A stretch of 64,000 nucleotides of DNA. It comes from Vicia villosa. Lineage: Eukaryota > Streptophyta > Magnoliopsida > Fabales > Fabaceae. Positions within the stretch are counted from its first letter, which is position 1; every line of letters begins with the position of its first letter. The notes below the pieces were generated by a model that was given only the letters and a program-made list of their open reading frames with translations, was not told where the DNA came from and did not search any database. The stretch covers positions 186,001-250,000 of the forward strand of contig NW_026705730.1 in the NCBI RefSeq assembly GCF_029867415.1, given 5' to 3'. The position numbers were made by a program, and so were the translations under genes. Positions 1 through 9,225 of the stretch are shown one piece after another.

Positions 1-1
1 G

Positions 2-364
2 AGCAAGACGGTTATGGAACACCGGTATAAGGGCCAAATTTTATTCTCCCAATTGATTTACAACATATCTCGATCGGGTTTGAATTTTTTGTTTCATGAA
101 GCGAAGCGGTCGGAGACCACGGGGCCGGATAGTTCTTTATGTGGGTGTACCATTAGAAATACATACGGCCTTCCATGTGCTTGTATACTTGCAAAAAAGA
201 AGAAGTTGAATTCACCAATACGCATGGATGAGGTAGCCGACCATTGGAAGAAGCTTCGTTTTGATGATTTTGACCCGCCAAAAGAAAATGACTCCAAAAT
301 CACCATCTCCGACGAGTTGGAAGTGATAATGGAGAAGTTTGCTAATGCGGATGAGGCAGGATAA
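2..364 (+). pseudogene. C-terminal part of a Mutator-like (MULE) transposase with SWIM zinc finger, cut by window edge
   Basis: The reading frame is already open at the window start and closes with TAA at 362-364, so this is the tail of a longer protein. The visible part has a SWIM-type zinc-binding pattern (CGCTIRNTYGLPCACILAKK), followed by IRMDEVADHWKKLRFDD, the usual sequence after SWIM in plant MULE and FAR1-type transposases. In that family the DDE catalytic core lies upstream, outside the window, and SWIM is near the C-terminus. The last SWIM ligand is Cys (PCAC) where His is common. Whether the upstream part is intact cannot be seen. Context supports the call: palindrome-rich MULE terminal sequence follows within 1 kb on the same side. 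FAR1-like host genes share this domain and are the main alternative. Confidence 0.75.
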
Positions 365-371
365 GGTTTGT

Positions 372-404
372 TGGGCCATCATTGCTCCAATAAGTCTATA
401 AATA
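372..404 (+). promoter_or_regulatory. Core promoter of the small MULE-borne gene (TGGGCC box and TATA box)
   Basis: TATAAATA is at 397-404, 42 bases before the ATG at 446, followed by a CA-rich leader typical of plant 5' UTRs. TGGGCC at 372-377 matches the plant site II element core. The promoter sits only 8-40 bases after the stop codon of the preceding transposase frame, so the downstream frame probably has its own transcript. Confidence 0.55.
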
Positions 405-445
405 CAACACACTATTCTTCATCCTCTTCACACCACAAAACACAA

Positions 446-817
446 ATGACACAAACCTACCCCCACCTAGCATTCGTCTACTATGAAACCGGCTACCCGA
501 TGCCGTTCCAATTTCGCTTCTCGCGCGACACGCCGTTTGCGGAGTTGATAACGTCGCTCAACACGCTTTTGCACTATCCCGAGAATCGAAAGGTTGTCAA
601 GCTCGAGTATCGCTCGCCATCGCTTAACGACGAGGGAGACATTAAGTTCACACCTTTTGAGATCAAGAAAGACGAAGATTTAGCGGTTTTGTGGACAACG
701 TTCGACCGATTTTCTTCGAAGGGCCCGATCGAGTTGGACGCGAAACTTCAAAGATCGGCGGACGACATTATCAAAATGTTGACTCATCCCCACCTACCCG
801 TGTTTAACAATATGTAA
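446..817 (+). CDS. 123-aa protein carried by the MULE, resembling the PB1-like domain of MuDR-type proteins
   Basis: The chosen start (446) opens after the TATA box and CA-rich leader. An in-frame ATG at 368 lies upstream of the TATA box and is unlikely to be used. The protein runs from MTQTYPHLAF to a natural TAA at 815-817. Segments such as VVKLEYRSPSLNDEGDIKFT, FEIKKDEDLAVLWTTF, KGPIELDAKL and RSADDIIKML resemble the PB1-like N-terminal region seen in many plant MULE proteins (short beta strands, acidic DED patch, IEL motif), usually fused to a transposase. Here it stands alone, just downstream of a transposase tail and followed by AATAAA at 862-867. It may be a second MULE gene in the manner of mudrB, or a detached domain. 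The frame is intact over its whole length. Function unknown. Confidence 0.55.
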   Translation: MTQTYPHLAFVYYETGYPMPFQFRFSRDTPFAELITSLNTLLHYPENRKVVKLEYRSPSLNDEGDIKFTPFEIKKDEDLAVLWTTFDRFSSKGPIELDAKLQRSADDIIKMLTHPHLPVFNNM

Positions 818-861
818 CTTTAATCTTATGTAATGTGATCGATGTAATCTTCATCCGATTA

Positions 862-867
862 AATAAA
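862..867 (+). terminator. Polyadenylation signal of the small MULE gene
   Basis: AATAAA lies 45 bases after the stop codon of the 446-817 frame, followed by a T-rich stretch (GTTTGTTATTTTTC). Confidence 0.45.
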
Positions 868-910
868 GCGAATCGTTATTGTTTGTTATTTTTCTTCTGT
901 CCAGACCTTA

Positions 911-1118
911 TTTCGGAAGTACATTTCCGAATTTCTCCAAGGAGGGTGAATTCGGAGATGAACTTCCGAATACACCAATTTTCTGAAAAACAACTTTATT
1001 TCGGAGATGCATCTCCGAAATCAATATTTTATAATAAAAAAACACCTTTTCGGAGATACATTTCCGAAAACACCTTTTTTTTCAAAAAAAGTACGTTTTC
1101 GGAAATGAACTTCCGAAA
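911..1118 (+). repeat. Array of five imperfect 20-24 bp palindromes in the MULE terminal region
   Basis: Five palindromic units of the form TTTCGGAnnTnnAnnTCCGAAA lie at 911-931, 951-970, 998-1021, 1047-1070 and 1096-1118, separated by 19-27 bases of AT-rich spacer. The third is a perfect 24-bp palindrome (ATTTCGGAGATG and its complement). Units of this type occur near legume MULE ends and may bind transposase. The array is followed by GGGGTATTTTGGTAAATTC and an accggaggtgg stretch, probably the end of the element near 1190. Confidence 0.7.
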
Positions 1119-1190
1119 CTAGGGGTATTTTGGTAAATTCACCGGAGGTGGCCAAGAAGGTTAGGAGGTGGGTGAAGAAATTTCCTAAAT

Positions 1191-1673
1191 TAATTTGTGA
1201 GTAATAAAACTTAGGATTCTTAATCATTTCTATCATTAACTTAAAATCAAAAAAATACAAAAATATTAACTTAGCATTTCTAGGTTTTCAATATCTTTTT
1301 TTTTCTGACATTTTATTTTATTCCTTGCAATTTTATCAAAATGTATAAGACGTGTATAAAAATAATATTGTAGTTTATTTTCTCTCACAAATCTATTATG
1401 TAACTACACCAAAAGCCTTTTAATAATGTAGTTTACCTTCTCGCAAAATTTTCTTAATGTAATTGCCCCAAAGCGATGTAATAGCTTAGGAATTTGTTTT
1501 CCGCACTTTACTTTTCTCGCTTTTATATTTCGTATTTACTTGCATATATATAATTGTTAGATGTATGCTAATAGAATTATATGACAAGAATAAAAACAAG
1601 ACAATAGATAACCTTAAACAACCAGATCAAATAACTGAAAAACAACACACTTTGCATACACCACATTTAGGGT

Positions 1674-1675
<2 letters not shown>
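1191..1675. other. AT-rich non-coding stretch, nothing recognised
   Basis: No reading frame, repeat unit or transposon end is visible between the MULE terminus and the microsatellite. Confidence 0.5.

Positions 1676-1772
<97 letters not shown>
1676..1772. repeat. (CT)n microsatellite, about 48 units
   Basis: Uninterrupted CT dinucleotides over about 97 bases. Arrays of this length are normally polymorphic between accessions. Confidence 0.97.
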
Positions 1773-1857
1773 TAAATGATTAATGGTCATGTCCCTCGAA
1801 AGTAGGGATACTTAAGCACAAATACCCTCGGTAAAATCATCATAATCCCTACGATAC
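1773..1857 (+). repeat. Left flank of the family 1 insertion, ending in the GATAC target duplication
   Basis: This short stretch and the one resuming at 19953 were contiguous before family 1 inserted. GATAC at 1853-1857 is duplicated at 19953-19957. The right-hand continuation has the features of an LTR 3' end, but no TGTC start is visible on the left, so its 5' limit is unknown. Confidence 0.6.
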
Positions 1858-2585
1858 TGTCATACCCCAAATTTTGCCCTAAGTTTTTTTCATTTGATTC
1901 ATTCGTATTAGCATCGATTAATTCAACTGCATCCAAATTAAGTTTTGATTCCGCACATTGCATTTCAAATTAGTGTTTAATTTGCAATTAATTTCTCATC
2001 ATTTTAATTTTTGCGTATTTTTCATTAAAATTTTGCATCTTGAATTCATTTTTATCATTGCATTTTTCTCTTTAATAAATTAACTTGCATTTCTTTTTTT
2101 TTTGAAATTTTTATTTAGATTGATTTAATGATTAAATTATTATTTAATTATTATCAATTTAAATTAAAGATTAAATAGAAATCATGGGATTTATATATTG
2201 TATTGTATGCATTTTATTTTCTTTTGACATTGTTACAAAGACCATTACATTAAAAGAAAAGAATGCGGTCCATGAGGCCCATTCCACAAAAAGAAAAATA
2301 AATACAACCCTGGGCCCATTACATTACAAGACAAACAAAAGAAAATTGTTGTTGTGGTTTCTTCAAAGGTAGAAACGCACCACCCAAACCAGTCCAAAGT
2401 TGCTGCCTCAAAGCTGCTCCAACCTGCACCATAGCTGTCCCAACGGTCCAAAACCTGTGCATAAAATTCCAAAGTTTATACCAAAATGGACAATCACAAA
2501 ACCTGCATCAAAAAGCAATGAAAACAGAGTATCAAAATGTTCAAATTCTTCAATGTAATTCCCCCCAAAACCATTTCAATCCCTC

Positions 2586-2593
2586 TATAAAAG
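2586..2593 (+). promoter_or_regulatory. TATA box of family 1 LTR (copies at 9955-9962 and 17398-17405)
   Basis: TATAAAAG in context CCCTCTATAAAAGAGAACA, about 730 bp into the LTR, preserved in all three copies. It would place the U3/R boundary about 30 bp downstream. Confidence 0.6.
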
Positions 2594-3882
2594 AGAACAA
2601 AAGCAACAGCAAAAGGGGAGCCACCAACGATAACAGAACAAACCATTCAATCTTCACTCAGCATACACTGAAACCTCACCACAACACAAACACACTCATT
2701 TCCCCTGCAAAACTGAGTCACGCTCAAGCTCTCAACACACTCACAAACGCAAACCATACACTGAATATCGCACAGAAATTCAATAAACCTTAACCATCAC
2801 ATATTCAAACCAAGCCCCGCACAACCTGTAGTCTCACAAATCCTTACAATACCGAATAACAACAATACCGACACAGACAACTACTCGTAGTGTCTCAAAT
2901 CGCACAACAAACTCAGGTTAGAAGAAGACAAAGGAGCAGAAGCAGATCGAAAGTGCAAGATAGGAGAAGAACGTACCTGAAGGTTTTTTTTTTCTATTTT
3001 ACGCCATATAACATTCAATATCTTTGTTTGTTTTACGTTACCTCCATATCCTATTGTATCTATAATTGATTCGAATCATAATGTCATGGGGTATTGGGAT
3101 TGATTGGGGTTGAGGATATTTTGTTGTTTGTTGTTGCTTTATCTTGAGAATGACGAACGAGAGCACCGAGAAAGAACAGAAAGAGAATCGTGAGAGAGAG
3201 ATTTGACCGCGAGAGCAGAGGGATTCGCGAGAGAGAGTTGAGATTGCTGCACTTTTGTTGTTGTTTTCTGTTCATATGTGTAACTGACGAGAGAGAGAGT
3301 TATTGAGAGTGGCAGTGAGATTGAGAGATCGAGTGAGGGAGAGAGCTGATTTGCCCTGTTTTCTTTTCTTCCATGTAAGAAGCGTTGATTTGATTCTAGG
3401 GTTCTCCCAACCTTCCTTTCACTTTCGGTTTGGGCTTCATGACCCGGCCCAGTTTTGTTTTGATGCAACTACCATCTCAAGCTCACACACCCCATTTCAT
3501 AATATCACTTTACCCATTTTATTTTAATTTTAGTTTTAGTTTTAGCTTTAAATAAGTTTTTACTTAGAATAATTTTCAAAATCTCAAAAATGATTTTCAT
3601 TTAATAAAACTTCTCGATCCAATGTCGAGTTCATTTCAAAACTTCTCAAAAAAAAAAAAACTTCAAAATAATTTAAACTCATTATTTCATTTTTCGCCCA
3701 AGCGCGAAGCCTTTCTTTGCCCAAGTGCAAATTTCACCCAAGTGTGAATCTCATTTCAAAGTTTGTCTTCTCCGCCCAAGTGCGATTAGACCCTTTTCAT
3801 AAACCATAAAACGCTTGATCCAACGTCAAGTTGTTAACGCAAAAGCTTCTTTTTGATTAAATCAAATATAAAAAATATTCTT

Positions 3883-4400
3883 CATTAATAAAATCAAAGT
3901 GATCAAGTGACAAGAAGTGCACACATCTTGAATACCTTGATCCTTTGAATCAAAACACATTAATAAAATCAAAGTGATCAAGTGACAAGAAGTGCACACC
4001 TCTTGAATACCTTGATCCTTTGAATCAAAACACATTAATTAAATCAAAGTGATCAAGTGACAAGAAGTGCACACCTCTTGAATACCTTGATCCTTTGAAT
4101 CAAAACACATTAATAAAATCAAAGTGATCAAGTGACAAGAAGTGCACACCTCTTGAATACCTTGATCCTTTGAATCAAAACACATTAATAAAATCAAAGT
4201 GATCAAGTGACAAGAAGTGCACACCTCTTGAATACCTTGATCCTTTGAATCAAAACACATTAATAAAATCAAAGTGATCAAGTGACAAGAAATGCACACC
4301 TCTTGAATACCTTGATCTTTTGAATCAAAACACTTTAATCAAACCAAAAGGTTAAGTGACAAGGGGTGGACACCTCTTGAATACCTTGATCTTTTGAATC
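3883..4400 (+). repeat. 75-bp tandem array in family 1 LTR, six full units plus degenerate ones
   Basis: Each unit contains GATCAAGTGACAAG, then CTTGAATACCTTGATC, then a TTGAATCAA segment, so GATCAAG and CTTGATC can pair. The last units decay toward 4400. LTR copy 2 has the same count (about 11252-11769). LTR copy 3 has one unit more (about 18703-19292), which accounts for its extra length. Confidence 0.9.
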
Positions 4401-4545
4401 AAATACATTAATTAACAAGGACAACAAGTGACAATGTGGCTCGCTCCTGTTGAATACCTTGGATAAAGGACGCGCTAGGTGAACACCTTGCTCATACTTT
4501 ACTAAACGTCCGCAATCATCCATCCTAAAATCAATCAACAAACTC

Positions 4546-4723
4546 GTAGTTCTTTCGAACTACATTCGCTCTGATTCTTCCATTGAAGATATGTAGGCAC
4601 AAGACTCAAATGTCTTGGCGAGCACACTAATTAAAAAATATAATATCGTAGTCTCGAACTACGATTGCTCTGACTTTCCCCATTGGGAATACGTAGGCAC
4701 AAGACACAAACGTCTTGGCGAGC
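4546..4723 (+). promoter_or_regulatory. Two consecutive three-hairpin modules in family 1 LTR (copies 11915-12092, 19438-19615)
   Basis: First module: GTAGTTC/GAACTAC at 4546-4552 and 4557-4563; TCTTC/GAAGA at 4576-4580 and 4585-4589; CAAGAC/GTCTTG at 4600-4605 and 4612-4617. Second module: TCGTAGT/ACTACGA at 4646-4652 and 4658-4664; TTCCC/GGGAA at 4676-4680 and 4685-4689; CAAGAC/GTCTTG at 4700-4705 and 4712-4717. Linkers GCTCTGA, TA(T/C)GTAGGCA and GCGAGC are shared. The middle stem differs between the two by paired changes while its CATT loop is constant. Function unknown; an RNA structure in the element transcript is inferred. Confidence 0.7.
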
Positions 4724-4865
4724 ATAATAATAAAAAAAAATCTTTTCTTTTCCCTCCATAATCAAAAACCAAAAACATGTTCTTTTCTCTTAATGAAATA
4801 AACGTAGACTTAAGCTAACACTCGATTGCAAAACAACTAAATGGGTCCCATCGAGTACGATGGAG

Positions 4866-4893
4866 GTAAGGGGTGCTAATACCTTCCCCTTAC
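4866..4893 (+). promoter_or_regulatory. Conserved LTR 3'-end hairpin, family 1 (copies 12235-12262, 19758-19785)
   Basis: GTAAGGGG (4866-4873) pairs perfectly with CCCCTTAC (4886-4893) around loop TGCTAATACCTT. The same loop with other stems appears in families 2, 3 and 4 and in the split host LTR. It is near the LTR end, so it could lie near the RNA 3' end or in the 5' leader; its role is not known to me. Confidence 0.7.
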
Positions 4894-5062
4894 TTAACCG
4901 GCTCCCGAACCCAAATTTGGTTGTGAAGACCAACTTATTCATTGTTTTCATTTCATTTGTAGGTTTTATCAATATTTTCCCATTCCCATTGGAATAAATA
5001 AAATTTGGTGGCGACTCTGTTTGTTACCATTTCGTGGCGATCATTTTTTGACCCGCGACAGC

Positions 5063-5080
5063 TGGCGACTCTGCTGGGGA
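5063..5080 (+). promoter_or_regulatory. Primer-binding site, tRNA-Arg type (second copy 12432-12449)
   Basis: TGGCGACTCTGCTGGGGA begins two bases after the LTR end. Its complement TCCCCAGCAGAGTCGCCA matches the 3' end of plant tRNA-Arg with CCA added. This primer choice is characteristic of Ogre and related Tat elements. Confidence 0.9.
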
Positions 5081-6646
5081 TTAAGGTATGTCCACCCTAA
5101 TTTAGTTGTTGTTTATTTCATTTGTTAGCTTTGTCTACTTTTCTTATTTCATGTATATATTTCCTTTATCTTGCTTATTCACTTGTGGGATTTGGGAGTA
5201 TTACTTTTTGAGTGAAGCTCTCAACCCGAGCTTGGAAAAACAAGAGAGAAACATAAGTTAGGAGGTGGTTGTGTAGTGTTAGTCCCCAAGGTGAACACCT
5301 TGAATGGCTAATACGAAAACCCCACTTGGAGGAGACTTATTCATGAGATTTGTCATAAGATGGTTCACCCGTCGCATGATGAAAATCTGATTTCGTCGTT
5401 AACTCTAAGGACCTTTAGAACCCGTTCTATCTATCGTGATGTAGACATCTCTACTATCAAAAAAATTAGAGCCATCATGTGAGGGGATCTTTGGGTAAAG
5501 AACTTAGAACTATCTCATCATAAGGAGCCTTCCTCATTAGGTTGTGTTTTTCCAGATTACATCCATTTATTTAATAGCATCGTGTTGCATTCCATGATGT
5601 ACGTATGCCATTGCATCTCAAAAGAATCACTCTTGCATAAATAATCATCATGCATTCGCATTCATTAAACATGCATTTCCCAAAATCCAAGATTCATACC
5701 TTTCATCCTCCAACGCAATTTACAAGGCAAGTTTGATTACCCGACGTTGTATTGGACTTAACGCATGTCTCAGAAGAATTTGAGTGAACTCCAAAGAGAT
5801 AAGAAATGAACTCAGAAGATCCGTGGTCATTATCATGGAAATGCTTCAAAGCATTAAACACCAATAAGGGTCGACCCCGACACACTATGTGGTTAACAAC
5901 CCCATGCCCTGAAGGGTGCCAAGACACTAAGGACATGCCTAAAGTCAGTTATCAGACTAGAAAGTTCATCCTTGTTTGGATTGTGTTGTGTTGCATTTGA
6001 ACTTTGTCATCCTTAATTGTAATTTTAATGAAATGAGCATTGCATTTGTTTTGAATTAATCATAACATGTCCTCTTACTTTATTTTCTTGCCACTTACAC
6101 AGAATCAAAAATTCAAAAAAATATTTCGCTTTTTTCCATTTCATTTTCTTTATCAGTTTTCTTGTCTAAGCAAATATTAGAGGGAGAATGACGATAAACG
6201 AAATACCCAATTTGCATCAGTGTGCTTTCAAATAAAACTTTGTTGATGATGTACAGGCATTCTTTCAAATCCCCAAACACTGGAGATATAAGGATGATAA
6301 TCCCTCGTTAACCCCTTTGAGCCTTAGAAGTAGGTGTTTTCTTTCTGTACGAAATTTAAACCCTTAATCAAAACCTGGGGCAGGGTAGTTGTTCAGTTAC
6401 AATGATTAATACATCACATTTCCAAGAGAATTATTTCATGGTAACCATTCCCGACTAAATAGTCAACTGTATCCTCTCTTCATACACAATGTCGAAATGG
6501 TAGTGAACATCTAAAGCTTACAACAGTTGTTTCCCTTGAACCGTCAATATGACAGTCACATCTCTCAAATCCGCATATTATTGAACAAGAGTTACACAAG
6601 TTGTTCCCAAAAAAAAATAAAACAAAAAAAATCAAAGAAAAGCCCG

Positions 6647-6675
6647 CTAAGTCAAAACATAAAAAGGAGACTTAG
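6647..6675 (+). promoter_or_regulatory. CTAAGTC/GACTTAG inverted repeat in the conserved internal block, family 1
   Basis: CTAAGTC (6647-6653) and GACTTAG (6669-6675) are followed by GCAAAAATTAGGGATA. Family 2 has the same pair at 31651-31657 and 31692-31698 followed by GCAAAAATGAGGG. From memory, autonomous Ogre/Tat elements carry a similar paired block after pol, so this is probably retained 3' untranslated sequence. The second internal copy is about 7.37 kb downstream. Confidence 0.55.
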
Positions 6676-7904
6676 GCAAAAATTAGGGATAAACAAGTCA
6701 AAATAAAAAGAGATCAAAAGATCATTGTCAAAAGAAAAGCAAGAACAAACTTGTGTGCTTCCAAAGAAGAATAAGTGACTGCCACCTTAGAATCCATTGG
6801 TTCTCAAACATAATATGCAAATACTCTTGGAAATCGATAGTTAATTGAACTTAGGACTGAAGTACATCACAAAGAATGGGTGGGTACAAATATACTTTGA
6901 GCCTTATATCATTTGTTTCTAAAACCGTGAACCAAGCCACGTTACAACCTTCAAAAGACCTAATTGAAGCAAGGTTTATTTTGAAAGCATACTAAAGCAA
7001 GGTTGCGTTAACCTGACTCCTGGATATTTGCTATTCATTTGTTTTGATACCATGCTATCATATCATCTTTCACGACTTGAAATTCAAACTTCCATTGCAT
7101 CCTCATTGGGATTTATTCATCTTACACCACAGTTTCATTTCAATAAATGATTTGTTTTCAAAACTGGCATGCACGTCGCATTAAAATTACCATTTTGAAG
7201 TGAACAGTTTCATCTGCAAATCAACACTTTCCATCAAGGAAGTTCCAATAATGGAAATCATTTGAAGAGCATAAAAGTGGTACCATCAGGGTTGCATCAC
7301 TTTAGAAGTCCTTCATTGGGGCAGTTTCATTTCAAAGTTCCCAAGGACTGGGGCATGTCATCTCAGGATCATCAATTTGAATCCAAAAGCTTTGTTGAAA
7401 TAAATTTCTACAGAGGCTCAGCATTCTGGGGCAAATCAAGGCCAAGACCTTTCCTTCAAGCAGTCCAAACAGACTATGCCATATCAAGTAGTACTCCTCA
7501 AACTAAAAATTGGTGTCGGGAATTATGATTGCACAAGCTTCCTACCACAATACCTTTTCCACCTCAAAAAAAATCATTGCCTTCCACTGGGGCATCCCTT
7601 CAAATATTCCAAACCATAAATTCCATTCATAGCATGCATTCATCAATCATGCATATCATGGGGCAAACTCCCACAATATCAAATCAAAATTTCAATATTG
7701 CTTGGTCTTTTCCATTGAAAACCAAGCCTGGTCCACCATGGACATCCAAAATTCACTGTCCATTGACACCCATCTAGTAAATTCATTGCCTGCATTGATC
7801 AAATTATCATATGCATCATTACATGTGCATCAATTTGCACAAAAGAAAACAAAAATGCCTCATACATTAGCACAAAGCATGCATAGGGGATCATTATTTT
7901 CTTG

Positions 7905-8965
7905 TTAACTTGAGCCAACCCATTGGTTGAAGTCAATCATCAATTTTCTTGTCATTCGAACCAACCCATTGGTTGAGAATAATCTTTCTCTTGCTGTCGA
8001 CCCATTGGTTGAAATTTATCATTTACCTCCTCAACTCATTGGTTGAAATTTCAGTCTTACTTTCCGATTAACATAAGTCAACTCATTGGTTGAAATCAAT
8101 TTCTTCATACCCTCATCAACTCATTGGTTGATATCGAACTGTTGTTTACTTACATTAACTTAATGGTTGATGTTAGTTATGTCTTTTTTCAACTCATTGG
8201 TTGATAACGAATTGTTGTTTACTTACATTAACTTAATGGTTGATGTTAGTTATGTCTTTTTTTTTTCAACTCATTAGTTGATAACGAATTGTTGTTTACT
8301 TACATTAACTTAATGGTTGATGTTAGTTATGTCTTTTTTCAACTCATTGGTTGATAACGAATTGTTGTTTACCTACATTAACTTAGTGGGTGATGTTAGT
8401 TATGTTTTTTTCAACTCATTGGTTGATAACGAATTGTTGTTTCCCTACATTAACTTAGTGGGTGATGTTAGTTATATCTTTTTTTCAACTCATTGGTTGA
8501 TAACGAATTGTTGTTACCTACATTAACTTAGTGGTTGATGTTAGTTATGTCTTTTTCAACTCATTGGTTGATAACAAATTGTTGTTTACCTTCATCTACT
8601 CGTTGGTTGATGTTGGCGTTTCCCGTTTTAAATCGTACTCAACTCATTGGTTGTGGACGACGTGTCGACTTTCATCAGCTTAGTGGTTGATGTCAGTTAT
8701 GTTTTTTTTCAACTCATTGGTTGATGACAAATCATTGTTTACCTTCATTAACTCATTGGTTGATGTTGGCGTCTATCTGTTTTAAATCGTACTCAACTCG
8801 TTGGTTGTGGACGACGTGTCGACTTTCATCAGCTCATTGGTCGATGTCAGTTATGTCTTTTGAAATCAACTCATTGGTTGATAACAATTTGCTGTTCACC
8901 TTCATCAACTCATTGGTCGATGTTGGCTTTTTCCTTGTTTTAATCAAATCAACTCATTGGTTGAG
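7905..8965 (+). repeat. Tandem hairpin array with CATTGG loop sequence, family 1 internal region 1
   Basis: Roughly 20 units of the form CAAC-TCATTG-GTTG, or CATTAAC-TTAATG-GTTGATG, are spaced by T-rich linkers (GTTAGTTATGTCTTTTTT). Arms differ among units but usually remain pairable: CAACC/GGTTG near 7916, ATCAAC/GTTGAT near 8104, CATTAAC/GTTGATG in many units with one wobble pair. The second internal region has one extra unit (15275-16410). Confidence 0.8.
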
Positions 8966-9212
8966 AACGATTTTTGGCACCATTACATTTCCCCAGCAAG
9001 TGTTCTCATTGGAACTCCTTGACCAATTATTTCATAATCCCCACAAAGTTTTCTTTTCATCTTCATATCCTCAGCAAGAATTCATGCATCCATGCATTCA
9101 TAACATCTCATTGCGTCAAAGAGCAAAATTTAGGTCTTTTGGTATTTAATTCTCTTCCGCCATTGATATCACGAAGACAAAAGTCATTCGAGCAATTTGG
9201 CTAAAGATAATT

Positions 9213-9225
9213 AAATAGGGGCATC
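9213..9225 (+). promoter_or_regulatory. Polypurine tract of family 1 (second copy 16658-16670)
   Basis: AAATAGGGGCATC lies directly before TGTCATACCCC, where plus-strand priming is expected. Confidence 0.7.

Larger units (their letters stand above)
1..1190 (+). mobile_element. Right part of a Mutator-like DNA transposon
   Basis: Transposase tail, second small gene and palindrome array together make one element whose left part lies outside the window. The right border is placed near 1190 because the palindrome and GC-richer terminal sequence gives way to plain AT-rich DNA. The 9-bp target duplication expected of MULEs cannot be checked with only one end present. Confidence 0.6.
1858..5060 (+). 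repeat. Family 1 LTR copy 1 (3203 bp)
   Basis: TG...CA termini. Order of features: TATA box 2586-2593; GA-rich block 3170-3340; 75-bp tandem array about 3883-4400; two copies of the three-hairpin module (4546-4623, 4646-4723); terminal hairpin 4866-4893; partial PBS echo 5009-5019; end CCGCGACA. Small open frames inside it are identical in the other copies and show no protein-like character. Confidence 0.93.
5061..9225 (+). mobile_element. Family 1 internal region 1, non-coding
   Basis: It starts with the tRNA-Arg PBS. A leader with AAGGTGAACACCTT-type inverted repeats follows. The block 6180-7040 is recognisably related to family 2 (31140-32070): GGGAGAATGACGA, GATGTACAGGCATT, ATAAGGATG and CTAAGTC/GACTTAG. 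Then comes the CATTGGTTG hairpin array (7905-8965). The polypurine tract AAATAGGGGCATC at 9213-9225 abuts the next LTR. The longest frames lack RT, integrase or gag motifs. Confidence 0.85.

Noticed and set aside
368..817. Longer start (ATG at 368) for the small MULE protein
   Set aside because: The extra 26 codons cover the TATA box and CA-rich leader and are low-complexity; the ATG at 446 fits the promoter better.
8721..9149. 142-codon plus frame in family 1 internal region (also 16166-16594)
   Set aside because: It runs through the CATTGG hairpin array; composition follows the repeat, and it has no gag or pol motif.
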